Below are positions 46,196 through 55,093 of a DNA stretch of 64,000 nt, piece after piece (position 1 is the first letter of the stretch; the number at the start of each line of letters is the position of its first letter). The position numbers and the translations under genes were made by a program. The DNA is taken from the NCBI RefSeq assembly GCF_002295115.1, contig NZ_NSFV01000006.1, positions 260,501 to 324,500 on the forward strand. Reading direction: 5' to 3'. The DNA is from Mesorhizobium sp. WSM4311 (GTDB lineage Bacteria; Pseudomonadota; Alphaproteobacteria; Rhizobiales; Rhizobiaceae). Below the pieces are notes generated by a model that ran no database searches, was not told where the DNA came from, and saw only the letters and a program-made list of their open reading frames with translations.

Positions 46196-47380
46196 TCACT
46201 TGGCCAGGAACGCCCCGATCCGTTCCAGCGCGCGCAAGATGTTCTCCTCGGAGTTGGCGTAGGAGAGCCTGACATAGCCTTCGCCGAGAATGCCGAAATC
46301 AGGGCCGCCGATCAGCGCCACGCCGGCGTCGTCGAGCAGCGCGGAGGCGAGCTTCTTTGCCTTCCAACCGGTCTTCGAGACGTTGGGGAAGGCATAGAAC
46401 GCGCCCTTGGGCGTGATGCAGGAAATGTTGGGCAAGGCGTTCAGCCCCTCGACCACGACCTTCCTTCGGCGGTCGAAGGCGCGCATCATCGTGTCGACGT
46501 CGTCCTGCGGGCCATCGATGGCCGCGATGCCGGCGAACTGGCTCGGCGCGTTGACGCAGGACCAGCAATTGACCGCCAGCTTGCGCACCTTGTCGTAGAG
46601 ATGGGCGCCCTTGTCGCCATTCGGCCAGATCGACCAGCCCATGCGCCAGCCGGTCATCGCCCAGGTCTTGGACCAGCCATTGAGCACGATCAGCCGGTCG
46701 CGGATTTCGGGGAAGCCGAGCAGCGAGCAGTGTGTCTCGCCGTCATAGGTCATGACGTCGTAGATCTCGTCGGAGAGGATGGCGACATCGGGATGCTTCT
46801 CCAGTCCCTTGACCAGCTTCTCGATCTCGGCGCGCGGCGTGACGCCGCCGGTCGGGTTGGCCGGCGAGTTGAGGATCAAGAGCCTGGTCTTGGAGGTGAT
46901 CAGTGCCAGCGTTTCCTCGGCCGAAAAGGCAAAGCCGTTTTCCTCGCGCATCGGCACGGGAACGGGTGCGGCACCGGTGAATTCGATCATCGAGCGGTAG
47001 ATGGGAAAGCCGGGGTCGGGATAGAGGATCTCGACGCCGGGTTCGCCGAACATCAGGATGGCGGCGAACATGGTCGGCTTGCCGCCGGGCAGGATCATCA
47101 CCGTCTCGGGCGAGACCTCGACGCCGGTGGTGGTCAGCGTGCGCCGCACCACCGCCTCGCGCGTCGCCAGAAGCCCGTTGGCGGGCGTGTAGCCGTGGTG
47201 GCCGTCGCGCAGCGCCTTGATCGCGGCCTCGACGATGTGCTGCGGCGTCTTGAAGTCGGGCTGGCCGATGCCGAGATTGACGATGTCGCGACCCTGTTGA
47301 GCCAATGCGGTCGCCCGCGCCAGCACCGCGAAGGCATTTTCCTCGCCGAGACGGTCGAAGGCCGAAATCGTGTGGAGCAT
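46196..47380 (-). CDS. Class I/II aminotransferase (aspartate aminotransferase-like)
   Basis: A 394-aa PLP enzyme of fold type I. Typical motifs are NLGIGQPDFKTP, YTPANGLLATREAV, NSPANPTGGV (about residues 166-175), SDEIYDVM with the PLP-ring Asp, and the Schiff-base lysine in NGWSKTWAMTGWRMG (about 235). Arg of RLSYANS near the C-terminus binds the substrate carboxylate. Substrate is undetermined: broad aspartate, aromatic or pyrimidine-type aminotransferases share this sequence pattern. ATG 47380 (MLHTISAFDR) is chosen since earlier codons are not conserved. Confidence 0.92.
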   Translation of the reverse strand: MLHTISAFDRLGEENAFAVLARATALAQQGRDIVNLGIGQPDFKTPQHIVEAAIKALRDGHHGYTPANGLLATREAVVRRTLTTTGVEVSPETVMILPGGKPTMFAAILMFGEPGVEILYPDPGFPIYRSMIEFTGAAPVPVPMREENGFAFSAEETLALITSKTRLLILNSPANPTGGVTPRAEIEKLVKGLEKHPDVAILSDEIYDVMTYDGETHCSLLGFPEIRDRLIVLNGWSKTWAMTGWRMGWSIWPNGDKGAHLYDKVRKLAVNCWSCVNAPSQFAGIAAIDGPQDDVDTMMRAFDRRRKVVVEGLNALPNISCITPKGAFYAFPNVSKTGWKAKKLASALLDDAGVALIGGPDFGILGEGYVRLSYANSEENILRALERIGAFLAK

Positions 47381-47463
47381 TTTTCCCGTCCGTGTGGTTC
47401 TTACTGTGGGGTTGCGTTTTTGTGAGCTTCGGCCCGCAAAAGTCAAACGGATTGGAGTCTTCG

Positions 47464-48150
47464 GTGTCGGAAAATCTCAAAGATTGGCAACCGCGTCCGC
47501 GACCCGAGCGCAAGGCGATCGACGGCTGCTATGTCAGGCTCGAACCGCTGAGCGCCGCAAAGCACGGTGACGGGCTCTATGAGGCATCTTCCGTGTCCGA
47601 TGTCGACGGCCGCTTCGCCTGGCTGCCCGACTATCCGCCGGAAACCCGCCCCGCCTTCCAACCCTGGCTGGACAAGGTCGAGGCGAGCGAAGACCCGCTG
47701 TTCTTCGCCGTCATCGACAAGGCGACCGGCAAGGTCGCGGGCCGCCAGACATTGATGCGCATCGATCCGGCTTACGGCGTCATCGAGATCGGCAACATCT
47801 ATTGGGGGCCGCTGATCTCGCGCAAGCCGGGCGCGACGGAAGCGCAGTTCCTGTTCATGAAATACATCTTCGACGAACTCGGCTATCGCCGCTACGAATG
47901 GAAATGCAACAATCGCAACGAACCCTCGAAGCGGGCCGCGGAACGGTTCGGCTTCAAGTTCGAAGGCATTTTCCGCCAGCATCTCATCGTCAAGGGTGAA
48001 AACCGCGATACTGCATGGTATTCGATTATCGACAAGGAATGGCCGGCCCTGCGCAAAGCCTATTTAGCGTGGCTCGACCCGGCCAATTTCGACGGCGCCG
48101 GCCAGCAGAAGCGACGGCTTGAGGATTGTCGCGCGGAATTCGGCGCTTAA
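47464..48150 (+). CDS. GNAT acetyltransferase, RimL/YdaF-like
   Basis: A 228-aa GNAT protein that likely acetylates a peptide or small amine from acetyl-CoA. The core shows the beta4-alpha3 region around IGNIYWGPLISRKPGATEAQ and the beta5 stretch YRRYEWKCNNRNEPSKRAAERFGFKFEGIFRQH (about residues 140-175), typical of the RimL/ribosomal-type group. Start GTG 47464 has GGAG seven bases upstream; the longer frame overlaps the divergent aminotransferase gene and is not coding there. Confidence 0.87.
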   Translation: MSENLKDWQPRPRPERKAIDGCYVRLEPLSAAKHGDGLYEASSVSDVDGRFAWLPDYPPETRPAFQPWLDKVEASEDPLFFAVIDKATGKVAGRQTLMRIDPAYGVIEIGNIYWGPLISRKPGATEAQFLFMKYIFDELGYRRYEWKCNNRNEPSKRAAERFGFKFEGIFRQHLIVKGENRDTAWYSIIDKEWPALRKAYLAWLDPANFDGAGQQKRRLEDCRAEFGA

Positions 48151-48182
48151 GTCCGGCTTGGGGCGCATGACAGGAGCTGCCA

Positions 48183-49160
48183 TTGGCGAATTCCCACGAC
48201 CATAGCGGCCATGATCGCGGCGTCGCCGTCCATGTGCATGGCACGACCGACAAGAAGCGTGTGCTGATCGCCGCCTGCCTGACGGCGGGCTTCATGGTGG
48301 CCGAGGCGCTTGGCGGTCTCTTCACCGGTTCGCTGGCGCTGCTGGCGGATGCCGGCCACATGCTTGCCGACGCCATCGCGCTCGGCCTTGCCTGGTATGC
48401 CTTCCATCTTGCCGGGCGGCCGGCGACCGTCCGCCTCACCTATGGCTTCGGCCGGGTCAAGACGCTGGTCGCCTACACCAACGGCATCGCCATCTTCGTC
48501 ATCGCGCTGTGGATCGTCTACGAGGCCTGGCAGCGCCTGCTCACACCGGCGCCGGTGCTGGGCGGACCGATGCTGGTGGTGGCGATCCTCGGCCTGCTGG
48601 TCAATATCGGCTCCTTCCTGGTGCTGCATGGCGGCGACCACGAAAGTCTCAACATGCGCGGCGCCATCCTGCATGTGCTGGGCGACCTGCTCGGTTCGGC
48701 GGCGGCAATCGTGGCGGCGCTGGTTATCCTGGCGACCGGCTGGACGCCGATCGACCCGATCCTGTCCGTGCTGGTCTCGCTGCTGATCCTGTCGACGGCT
48801 TGGTCGCTGATGCGCGCCGCCGCCCACGTGCTGCTCGAAGGCGTGCCGCCAACCCTCGACCGCGATCTTATCGCAAGGGACCTGGAAACCACGATCCAGG
48901 GCGTGCGCGAAGTACACCATATGCATGTCTGGTCGATCGATGGATCGAGCAACATGGCGACGCTGCACGCCTGCCTCGATGAGGGCGTCGATGCGCACAA
49001 GGCGGTCAGCGCCGTCAAGAAGCGGCTTGCCAGCGAGCACGGCATCAGCCATGCCACCGTGGAACCGGAATTCGGCCAATGCGCCGACGAGGCCGACGAC
49101 CACGATCATGAGCATGAGCATGAGCATGATGCGACCGCGCATCACAGCCACCATCACTAG
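48183..49160 (+). CDS. Cation diffusion facilitator (ZitB/CzcD-like) metal exporter
   Basis: A 325-aa inner-membrane antiporter exporting Zn2+ or related divalent cations against H+. Start TTG 48183 is preceded by AGGAG. N-terminal His-rich HDHSGHD is followed by six membrane helices (about residues 25-210); metal-site residues lie in LLADAGHMLADA (helix 2) and HVLGDLLGSAAA (helix 5). A cytoplasmic domain with HHMHVWSIDG (about 240-249) follows, and the tail is an extreme His/Asp/Glu run (from about 300 to the end). The His-rich termini suggest Zn, Co or Ni. Confidence 0.93.
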   Translation: MANSHDHSGHDRGVAVHVHGTTDKKRVLIAACLTAGFMVAEALGGLFTGSLALLADAGHMLADAIALGLAWYAFHLAGRPATVRLTYGFGRVKTLVAYTNGIAIFVIALWIVYEAWQRLLTPAPVLGGPMLVVAILGLLVNIGSFLVLHGGDHESLNMRGAILHVLGDLLGSAAAIVAALVILATGWTPIDPILSVLVSLLILSTAWSLMRAAAHVLLEGVPPTLDRDLIARDLETTIQGVREVHHMHVWSIDGSSNMATLHACLDEGVDAHKAVSAVKKRLASEHGISHATVEPEFGQCADEADDHDHEHEHEHDATAHHSHHH

Positions 49161-49242
49161 GTCCGGTCGGTAACCGGCCCTGCCTCAGGAGTTCCACAGC
49201 TTTGAAAGCCAGTCCTACGAATGCTTGCTGTCCCGGTGCGGC

Positions 49243-49455
49243 ATGATGGATCGCGACACCAGGAATGCCGCCATCGCCGCGCTGTGGATCATGCTCCTTT
49301 TCGGTATCGCGGCGTTCTACCTGCCGACCGTGATGCTGGCACTGGGCAGCCTTTCGACCGTGCTCGCCGGCATATTCGGCATTGTCTTCGTGCTGGCGTT
49401 TTTCCTCGTGTTCTGGCTGCGCGCGCGCAGCCAGCGCAAAAATCAGGGCAAGTAA
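49243..49455 (+). CDS. Small two-helix membrane protein, unknown
   Basis: A 70-aa protein (ATG 49243; a second ATG follows at once, and a TTG at 49225 is possible). Two hydrophobic helices (about residues 9-28 and 33-58) are separated by a short turn and end with a basic tail RARSQRKNQGK that should stay cytoplasmic. It lies 12 bp before denD, same strand, so co-expression is likely. No family recognised. Confidence 0.65.
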   Translation: MMDRDTRNAAIAALWIMLLFGIAAFYLPTVMLALGSLSTVLAGIFGIVFVLAFFLVFWLRARSQRKNQGK

Positions 49456-49467
49456 GGGAATTTTGAC

Positions 49468-50442
49468 ATGCGCATTCTGATCACTGGCGCCGCGGGCATG
49501 GTCGGCCGCAAACTCATCGCCCGGCTGGCCAAGGACGGCACGCTGCGCGGCAAGACGATCACCGCGCTCGATCTGCACGACATCGTGCCGCCGCAGGCCC
49601 CGGCCATAGAGGGCGTCAGCATCGGCACCCACACCGGCGACCTCGCGGAGGCGGGCGCCGCCGAAAGCCTGGTTGCGTCGCGCCCCGATGTCGTCTTCCA
49701 TCTCGCCGGCATCGTGTCGGGCGAGGCGGAAGCGAATTTCGAACTTGGCTACCGCGTCAATCTCGACGGCACGCGGGCGCTGTTCGACGCCATCCGGCTG
49801 GCGGGTTTTGCGCCGCGCGTGGTCTTCACCTCGTCGATCGCCGTCTTCGGCGCACCGTTCCCGGATGTCATTCCCGATGACTTCCATCCGACGCCGCTGA
49901 CCTCCTACGGCACGCAGAAGCAGATGAGCGAGGCATTGCTCGCCGACTATACCAGGCGCGGCTTCTTCGACGGCATCGGCATCCGCCTGCCCACCATCTG
50001 CGTGCGGCCCGGCAAGCCGAACAAGGCGGCCTCCGGTTTCTTCTCCGGCATCATCCGCGAGCCCTTGAGTGGGCAAGAGGCGATCCTGCCGGTGCCGCGC
50101 TCGGTCGTGCACACCCATGCCAGCCCGCGCTCGGCGGTGAATTTCCTGATCCATGCGGCAGAGATCGATGGCGCTGCCGTCGGGCCGCGCCGCAACCTGA
50201 CGATGCCCGGTGTCGCCGTCACCGTCGGCGAGCAGATCGAGGCGCTGGAGCGCATCGCCGGGCCGAAGACGGCAGGCCTGATCCGCGAGGTACCCGACGA
50301 GGCGATCTGGGCGATCGTCAAGGGCTGGCCGACCCGCTTCGAGGCGAAGCGGTCACGGGAGCTCGGCTTCAGCGCCGAGAAGAGTTTTGACGAGATCATC
50401 CAAGCCCATATCGAGGATGAACTGGGCGGGAAGATTGGTTAG
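49468..50442 (+). CDS. denD: D-erythronate dehydrogenase
   Basis: A 324-aa extended SDR (NAD-dependent epimerase/dehydratase fold). DenD oxidises D-erythronate to 2-oxo-tetronate in tetronate catabolism. It starts with ILITGAAGMVG and keeps the DenD-type active-site stretch PLTSYGTQKQMSEALL (Tyr/Lys catalytic pair, about residues 148-152) and CVRPGKPNKAASGFFSGIIREPL, which distinguishes the family from sugar epimerases. The partner tetronate genes (denK/otn-type kinase, isomerase) are absent from the window, so the pathway assignment rests on family. Confidence 0.85.
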   Translation: MRILITGAAGMVGRKLIARLAKDGTLRGKTITALDLHDIVPPQAPAIEGVSIGTHTGDLAEAGAAESLVASRPDVVFHLAGIVSGEAEANFELGYRVNLDGTRALFDAIRLAGFAPRVVFTSSIAVFGAPFPDVIPDDFHPTPLTSYGTQKQMSEALLADYTRRGFFDGIGIRLPTICVRPGKPNKAASGFFSGIIREPLSGQEAILPVPRSVVHTHASPRSAVNFLIHAAEIDGAAVGPRRNLTMPGVAVTVGEQIEALERIAGPKTAGLIREVPDEAIWAIVKGWPTRFEAKRSRELGFSAEKSFDEIIQAHIEDELGGKIG

Positions 50443-50483
50443 GAATTTGCCGGCCCATCCCATTTCAATGGGATAGGACAGAC

Positions 50484-51683
50484 CTAGACGCTGCCCGTCA
50501 GGCTCGCCGACAGCAGCAGCAATCCGAACAGGAAGACGAAGGCAGCGCCGCCGATCTCGACGATCGAATGGATGCGGTTGCCCATGCGGCCGTCGCCGGC
50601 GAAATACACCGCCCAGTTCTTGGCGGTCACGGCAAGCGTCGCCAGCGCCGAGACGGTGATGGCGGTTCCGATCGACATCGCCAGCACCGACAGCAGGCCG
50701 CCGAGCCAGAGCCCGTTGAGCAGCGCGAAGCTCAGCACGATCAGCGCGCCGGAGCAGGGGCGGATGCCGACGGCGGCCACCGCCGTCCAGGCCGTGCGCC
50801 AGTCGAAGCGGTCGCCCGACAGGAGCGCCGGATCGGGTGCATGCGAGTGGCCGCAGGTTTCGCAGACCTCGCCCGCGGCGTGATCGTGATGCGCATGGTC
50901 ATGATGATGCGCATGATCGTGCGCGCCATGGTCGTGATGGTGGTCATGCGCGGCGTGGCCGTGATGGTCGTGCGAATGGTCATGGTCGTGGTCGTCATGC
51001 CCGTGCTGGGCGTGCGCCGAATGGGCATGCGCCGAATGGCTGTGCGCGGCATGCGAATGGCCGGCGTGGGAATGACCCGCGTGCGCCGCCGACAGGCTGT
51101 AGGCGGGCGCCCTGCCGAACAGGCGCAGGATGGACGGGCCGAGCTTGCGCCACAGCAGCCAGGCGCCGAACAGGGTGACGAAGACAAAGCTCATGATCTC
51201 CATGAACCAGGCCGCGTCGGTCATCGAGATCGCGGTGCCGCGCAGGACGAAATAGGCGACCGCCATCACGGCGACCGCCGTCAGGCCCTGGAGCAGCGCC
51301 GAGACGAAGGACAACAGGATGCCGCGCCGCAGCGCCACTTCATTGGCCACCATGTAGGACGAGATGACCGCCTTGCCGTGGCCGGGGCCGGCGGCATGGA
51401 AAATGCCATAGGCGAAGGACAAGCCGACGAGCAGCCAGAGCTTGCTGTTGTCCTGGCGCATCGCCTTCATGGCCGTTGCCAGCGCGCGGTAGAATTCCTG
51501 TTGCCGCAGGTTGATCCACATCAGTATGTGGGCGAACGGACCGGTGGTGGGGGCCATGCCGTCATTGACGCCGATGCCGAGCGAGGACTGGGCATGCGCG
51601 GCGTTGGCGAAATGCATCGCGGCAAAGGTGAGGGCCAACAGGCCGAATGCCAAACGCAGGGACGGTTTCGTCACTGGCTTCAT
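50484..51683 (-). CDS. NicO/RcnA-type nickel-cobalt transporter with long His loop
   Basis: A 399-aa membrane protein of the NicO family, with signal-like first helix (about 10-32), then HAAGPGHGKAVISSYMVAN (about 95-113), the metal-transport signature, and GIRPCSGALIVLSFAL (about 308-323), the second. Between them a cytoplasmic or periplasmic loop of about 80 residues holds around 35 His, in AGHSHAGHSHA, HSAHAH and DHDHDH type repeats. The loop should bind Ni/Co/Zn. The ATG overlaps the stop of the DUF1007 gene upstream (ATGA), so they form a coupled operon. Import or export direction is not decided by sequence. Confidence 0.9.
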   Translation of the reverse strand: MKPVTKPSLRLAFGLLALTFAAMHFANAAHAQSSLGIGVNDGMAPTTGPFAHILMWINLRQQEFYRALATAMKAMRQDNSKLWLLVGLSFAYGIFHAAGPGHGKAVISSYMVANEVALRRGILLSFVSALLQGLTAVAVMAVAYFVLRGTAISMTDAAWFMEIMSFVFVTLFGAWLLWRKLGPSILRLFGRAPAYSLSAAHAGHSHAGHSHAAHSHSAHAHSAHAQHGHDDHDHDHSHDHHGHAAHDHHHDHGAHDHAHHHDHAHHDHAAGEVCETCGHSHAPDPALLSGDRFDWRTAWTAVAAVGIRPCSGALIVLSFALLNGLWLGGLLSVLAMSIGTAITVSALATLAVTAKNWAVYFAGDGRMGNRIHSIVEIGGAAFVFLFGLLLLSASLTGSV

Positions 51684-52348
51684 CCTTCTGGCTGACAGGT
51701 CAGTTCGAGCTTGGTGGCGAAGATCTTACTCATGTCGGTGCCTGTCGGATCGTTGAAGAAGGCATCCGTCAGGGTCTTCTGGTTTTCCTTGATCGCTTCG
51801 TCCGGATCCGGCCGCACGACCTTGCTGGTGCAGTTCGGCGGCAGGCCTTCGACCGTGATGTTGGAATCCTCGGTGAAGTCGATCGCCGTGTAGAAGGTCG
51901 GGTCGTAGACGCCGATATCGATCTTGCCGTTGAGCTTGATCGGCGCCTTCGGCTCGGACTCGAACAGGATGATCAACTGGTCGTTGTCGAAATTGGCCAT
52001 CAGGTGCGGCGGTGGCGTCATTGCCACGTCCTTGCCGTCCTGCGTGACGAGCTGGAAATAGTTGAATTCGGCGAGCGAGGCATGAACGGTGTCGGCGACC
52101 TCCTTCAGCTCCTTGTCGTCAAGCTTCAGGTCGGAGTTCTTGTCGAACTCCATCATCACCGTACTCGAAAACAGGTCGTCGAAGCGCCAGAGATGACGCA
52201 GCGCTTTCACACTTTGGTGATCCGGGGACAAGATGACATCCAGGCGTGCCTCGGCGAAGACGTGCGGATGCACGTAAGCCGGCTCCGTCGAGGCAAAGGT
52301 CGCCGCCAGGGCCGAACCCAGTATGATTGCGTGCCGTTTGAGCTGCAT
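51680..52348 (-). CDS. DUF1007 periplasmic protein, NicO partner
   Basis: A 222-aa DUF1007 protein with a signal peptide (about residues 1-24, MQLKRHAIILGSALAATFAS...) and a mature start VHPHVFAEARLDV that supplies conserved His for metal binding. Family members accompany NicO/RcnA-type transporters, and here the stop overlaps the transporter's ATG. It probably delivers or captures metal in the periplasm. Start ATG 52348; the longer frame reads through a tandem repeat and is not real. Confidence 0.86.
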   Translation of the reverse strand: MQLKRHAIILGSALAATFASTEPAYVHPHVFAEARLDVILSPDHQSVKALRHLWRFDDLFSSTVMMEFDKNSDLKLDDKELKEVADTVHASLAEFNYFQLVTQDGKDVAMTPPPHLMANFDNDQLIILFESEPKAPIKLNGKIDIGVYDPTFYTAIDFTEDSNITVEGLPPNCTSKVVRPDPDEAIKENQKTLTDAFFNDPTGTDMSKIFATKLELTCQPEG

Positions 52349-52423
52349 TCCCGGTCGCGATTCCCTTGGCCTTGGAGAGGAACCGAAAGTTACCAGAAAG
52401 GGGGCGAAAGTGGGACCGCCGGT

Positions 52424-52537
52424 GCGTGTCACCCAAAAGTGCGTGGCGGTTTTGGGATTTATGACACGCACAAACCCAAAGCGTGTCAGCCAAAAGTGCG
52501 TGGCGGCTTTGGAACTACGACACGCACGCAACAGAAG
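52424..52537. repeat. Two tandem 57-bp repeats with inverted ends
   Basis: Two copies (52424-52480 and 52481-52537), each beginning GCGTGTCA and containing CCAAAAGTGCGTGGCGG, with internal inverted ends GCGTGTC/GACACGC. They lie just upstream of DUF1007 and downstream of the LysR stop. The units look like a dispersed rhizobial repeat present twice in tandem. Confidence 0.85.
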
Positions 52538-52548
52538 CCCTGGACAGG

Positions 52549-53448
52549 TCAAGCGACCTCACGCGTCTTGAACCACTGCACCAGGAAGTCGACGAAAACA
52601 CGGACCTTGGCCGGCAGATAGCGGCGGTGCGGGTAGACGGCGAAGATGCCGCCGCCGGACAGGATGCGGTCGTCGAGCACCGTCACCAGCCGGCCGCTGG
52701 CAAGATCGGGTCCGGCGATGAAATCCGGCAGGACGCAAAATCCGAGTCCCGACACGGCGGCGGCGCGCGCCGCCATCGGGCTGTTGACCTCGATCGGACC
52801 TGACACGGCGACGCTCAGCTGATCGTTGTTGTCGCCCTTGAACGGCCAGTTGTTCAGCCCGCGGCCATTGGTGTCGACGATGCAGGGCATGTGGCCGAGA
52901 TCCTGCGGCCGCGTCGGCATGCCATGCTTGGCGATCAGTTCGGGAGAAGCGCAGAGTTTTATCGAAAACGGCGCCAGGCGTCTCGCGATCAGCGACGAAT
53001 TCTCCAGGCGTGAGATGCGCACGGCGAGATCGAAACCTTCCTCGACGAGGTCGACGAAGCGGTCGTCGAGCTGAATGTCGAGCACGATGTCGGGGTGCTG
53101 CTTGGCGAAGTCGATCAGCGATTGGCCGATCGGCGCGTCGGCAAAGGTGCGCGGTGCCGACACCTTGATCCTGCCGCGCACGTCGCCGGAAGATTCGCGC
53201 ACGGCGTCCGCCAGGCTGTCGACCTCGCGCACGATCTCCGAGGCGCGCCGGTAATAGGTATGGCCGGCCTCGGTCATCGAGAACTGGCGCGTCGTGCGGT
53301 TCAGCAGCAGCGCGCCGAGTTCGTCTTCCAGCTCGCGCACATATTTCGACAGCAGCGCCTTGGAGCGGCCGATCTTGCGCGCCGCCGCCGAAAAGCCCTC
53401 GGCCTCGACGACGTCGATGAAGGCGCGCATGCGGGTCAGTGTGTCCAT
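52549..53448 (-). CDS. LysR family transcriptional regulator
   Basis: A 299-aa LTTR. The winged HTH is at residues 5-62 (FIDVVEAEGFSAAARKIGRSKALLSKYVRELEDELG), and the substrate domain (about 90-295) follows the CrgA/DmlR-like subgroup pattern (GRIKVSAPRTF...DLAVRISRL). The start lies 3 bp after the amidase stop on the same strand, so it is co-transcribed with the amidase and may control it or neighbours. Confidence 0.92.
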   Translation of the reverse strand: MDTLTRMRAFIDVVEAEGFSAAARKIGRSKALLSKYVRELEDELGALLLNRTTRQFSMTEAGHTYYRRASEIVREVDSLADAVRESSGDVRGRIKVSAPRTFADAPIGQSLIDFAKQHPDIVLDIQLDDRFVDLVEEGFDLAVRISRLENSSLIARRLAPFSIKLCASPELIAKHGMPTRPQDLGHMPCIVDTNGRGLNNWPFKGDNNDQLSVAVSGPIEVNSPMAARAAAVSGLGFCVLPDFIAGPDLASGRLVTVLDDRILSGGGIFAVYPHRRYLPAKVRVFVDFLVQWFKTREVA

Positions 53449-53451
53449 GGT

Positions 53452-54552
53452 TCAGGCCTTTTGTGCTGCGTCGAGAAGTTTTCGGCCGAGCCGTATCAGG
53501 GCAATGTCGCTGCCGGAAGGGCCAAGCAGCGAAAGGCCGAACGGTGCGCCGGCGACCGAGCCGATGGGCAAGGTGATCTGTGGAAAGCCGGAAAGCCCGG
53601 CGAGGCACAGAAGATGCAGGGCGCGCTCGCGATAGGCCTGGAACTGCTCCGGCGTCGAGTCGACATAGGGCGCCGGACCCGGCACGGTCGGCAGCACAAG
53701 GAAGCCGTCCTTGCCGAGCAGGGCGCTGAGTTCACCGCGGAAGGTCAGCCGGCGCACGTTTTCGGCCTGCGCCGTGCGGTCATCGACGGCGCGGCCGAAG
53801 CCGAAACGCTCCTCGACGCCGGGACCAAGGTCGCGTTCGCCGCTGGTGATCCATTCGCCATGCACCCCCCACGCTTCCCTGGCCTGCAGCCGACGAAAGC
53901 ACCAGTAGAGTTCATCAGGGGAAGAGCTGAAGCGCGTGGTGGAGGTCGCCGGCGTACCGAAAACCGCACCCGCCAGTGCCTTCATCCTGGCATATTCGGC
54001 AAGGGCGGGGCCAGCGACCATCTCGTCGGCGAACCAGCCGAACGTGTCGAAGCTCGGCGCCAGCTTCATGGTGCCATCGAGCGCGATGCGGCCATGCGTG
54101 GTGCGCAATCCGATCAGGCCGCAAAAACTCGCCGGCGCGCGGATCGAGCCGCCGGTGTCGGAGCCGGTGGCGATGTCGGCCAGCCCGCCAGCCACAGCCG
54201 ATGCCGATCCGGACGACGAGCCGCCGGTGACGCGGTCGGGCGCCGCCGGGTTCACCGGAAACGGAAAATGCGCGTTCTGGCCGAACAGCGCAAAGGCCAG
54301 TTCGTCGGTCTGCGTCTTGCCGACGAAGCGCGCGCCAGCATCCAGAATCGTCTGCACGGCCGGTGCCGTGCTTGTGGCGGCAATGCCTTCGGCGAATTTC
54401 CTGGAATTGCCGCAGCCGGTACGGTAGCCGGCGACGTCGTAGATGTCCTTGACAGCCAGCCGCAGGCCGGCGAGCGGGCCGAGGTTGGCATGGGCCACCG
54501 GTATCTGGCGAAGATCGAGGAAGGCGTTGTAGGGGCCGTGCGTGCCTGTCAT
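53452..54552 (-). CDS. Amidase-signature family amidase
   Basis: A 366-aa hydrolase of the amidase signature family with Ser-cisSer-Lys triad. Lys35 is in AVKDIYDV, the cis-Ser in GGSSSGSASAVAGG (about residues 108-121) and the nucleophile in GSDTGGSIRAP (about 128-138). It is shorter than GatA (about 480 aa) and resembles plant/rhizobial small amidases such as those acting on indole-3-acetamide or short amides. Substrate undetermined. It precedes a LysR gene by 3 bp. Confidence 0.9.
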   Translation of the reverse strand: MTGTHGPYNAFLDLRQIPVAHANLGPLAGLRLAVKDIYDVAGYRTGCGNSRKFAEGIAATSTAPAVQTILDAGARFVGKTQTDELAFALFGQNAHFPFPVNPAAPDRVTGGSSSGSASAVAGGLADIATGSDTGGSIRAPASFCGLIGLRTTHGRIALDGTMKLAPSFDTFGWFADEMVAGPALAEYARMKALAGAVFGTPATSTTRFSSSPDELYWCFRRLQAREAWGVHGEWITSGERDLGPGVEERFGFGRAVDDRTAQAENVRRLTFRGELSALLGKDGFLVLPTVPGPAPYVDSTPEQFQAYRERALHLLCLAGLSGFPQITLPIGSVAGAPFGLSLLGPSGSDIALIRLGRKLLDAAQKA

Positions 54553-54769
54553 CGTTCGATATCCGGATACGGTTGCACCTACATTGTTCGATGCCGGAAA
54601 TTTTACAACCTGCGATACGATTTTTATTGATTGTGAAATCCTTCGCCCCTATATCGCGCTTGCCCAAAGTCGCACGTGCCTGTGGGTGTCCGCCGATCCT
54701 CGAATGGTGAGGGAAATCGGTAAGGTAACTGGAGCCAACCCCTCCAGTCGGTTTAGCGGCCAACCGCCT
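54553..54769. other. Divergent promoter region of amidase and ornithine decarboxylase genes
   Basis: AT-richer DNA (54560-54660) upstream of both genes. No gene is supported. It should hold the promoter for the long leader that follows. Confidence 0.5.
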
Positions 54770-55093
54770 GACCGAGGACACCTTGAAGCAACGACGGTGC
54801 GGGCCTTTCTGGTTCTCTGCCGGTTGTCCAAAGACCGGGGTTACTGAAGAGGCACACCTTCATTGCCTGCAGTGCGGAACGGGGTTCTCCCAATCCAAGC
54901 CAAGGCAGACAAAGCGGACCGAAGCCGGGCAAGGCCGAGGTTCATCGCCGCGAGACGGCGTTTCATGGTTCCGGGGTCTCCACCGGCTGGTTCCATGGAT
55001 TTTCCGTCCCGCCTTTGTCCACCGCGTGTTCGCGAGGCCGACAGCCCGCGTCCGCACCCTTGTGCGCGCCGAAAGGCGTGTTTGGAGAACCCG
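54770..55093 (+). promoter_or_regulatory. Probable speF-type leader RNA of the ornithine decarboxylase gene
   Basis: A long 5' leader (over 300 nt) precedes the decarboxylase. Alphaproteobacterial speF/odc genes carry the conserved speF RNA motif at this place. A clear hairpin CCGGT-N9-ACCGG lies at 54820-54838, next to a small open frame (TTG 54783 behind GAGGA, and a nested GTG 54797-TGA 54847 frame of 16 codons). Polyamine-dependent control is likely but I recognise the motif mainly from position and context; a covariance search would decide. Confidence 0.6.
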
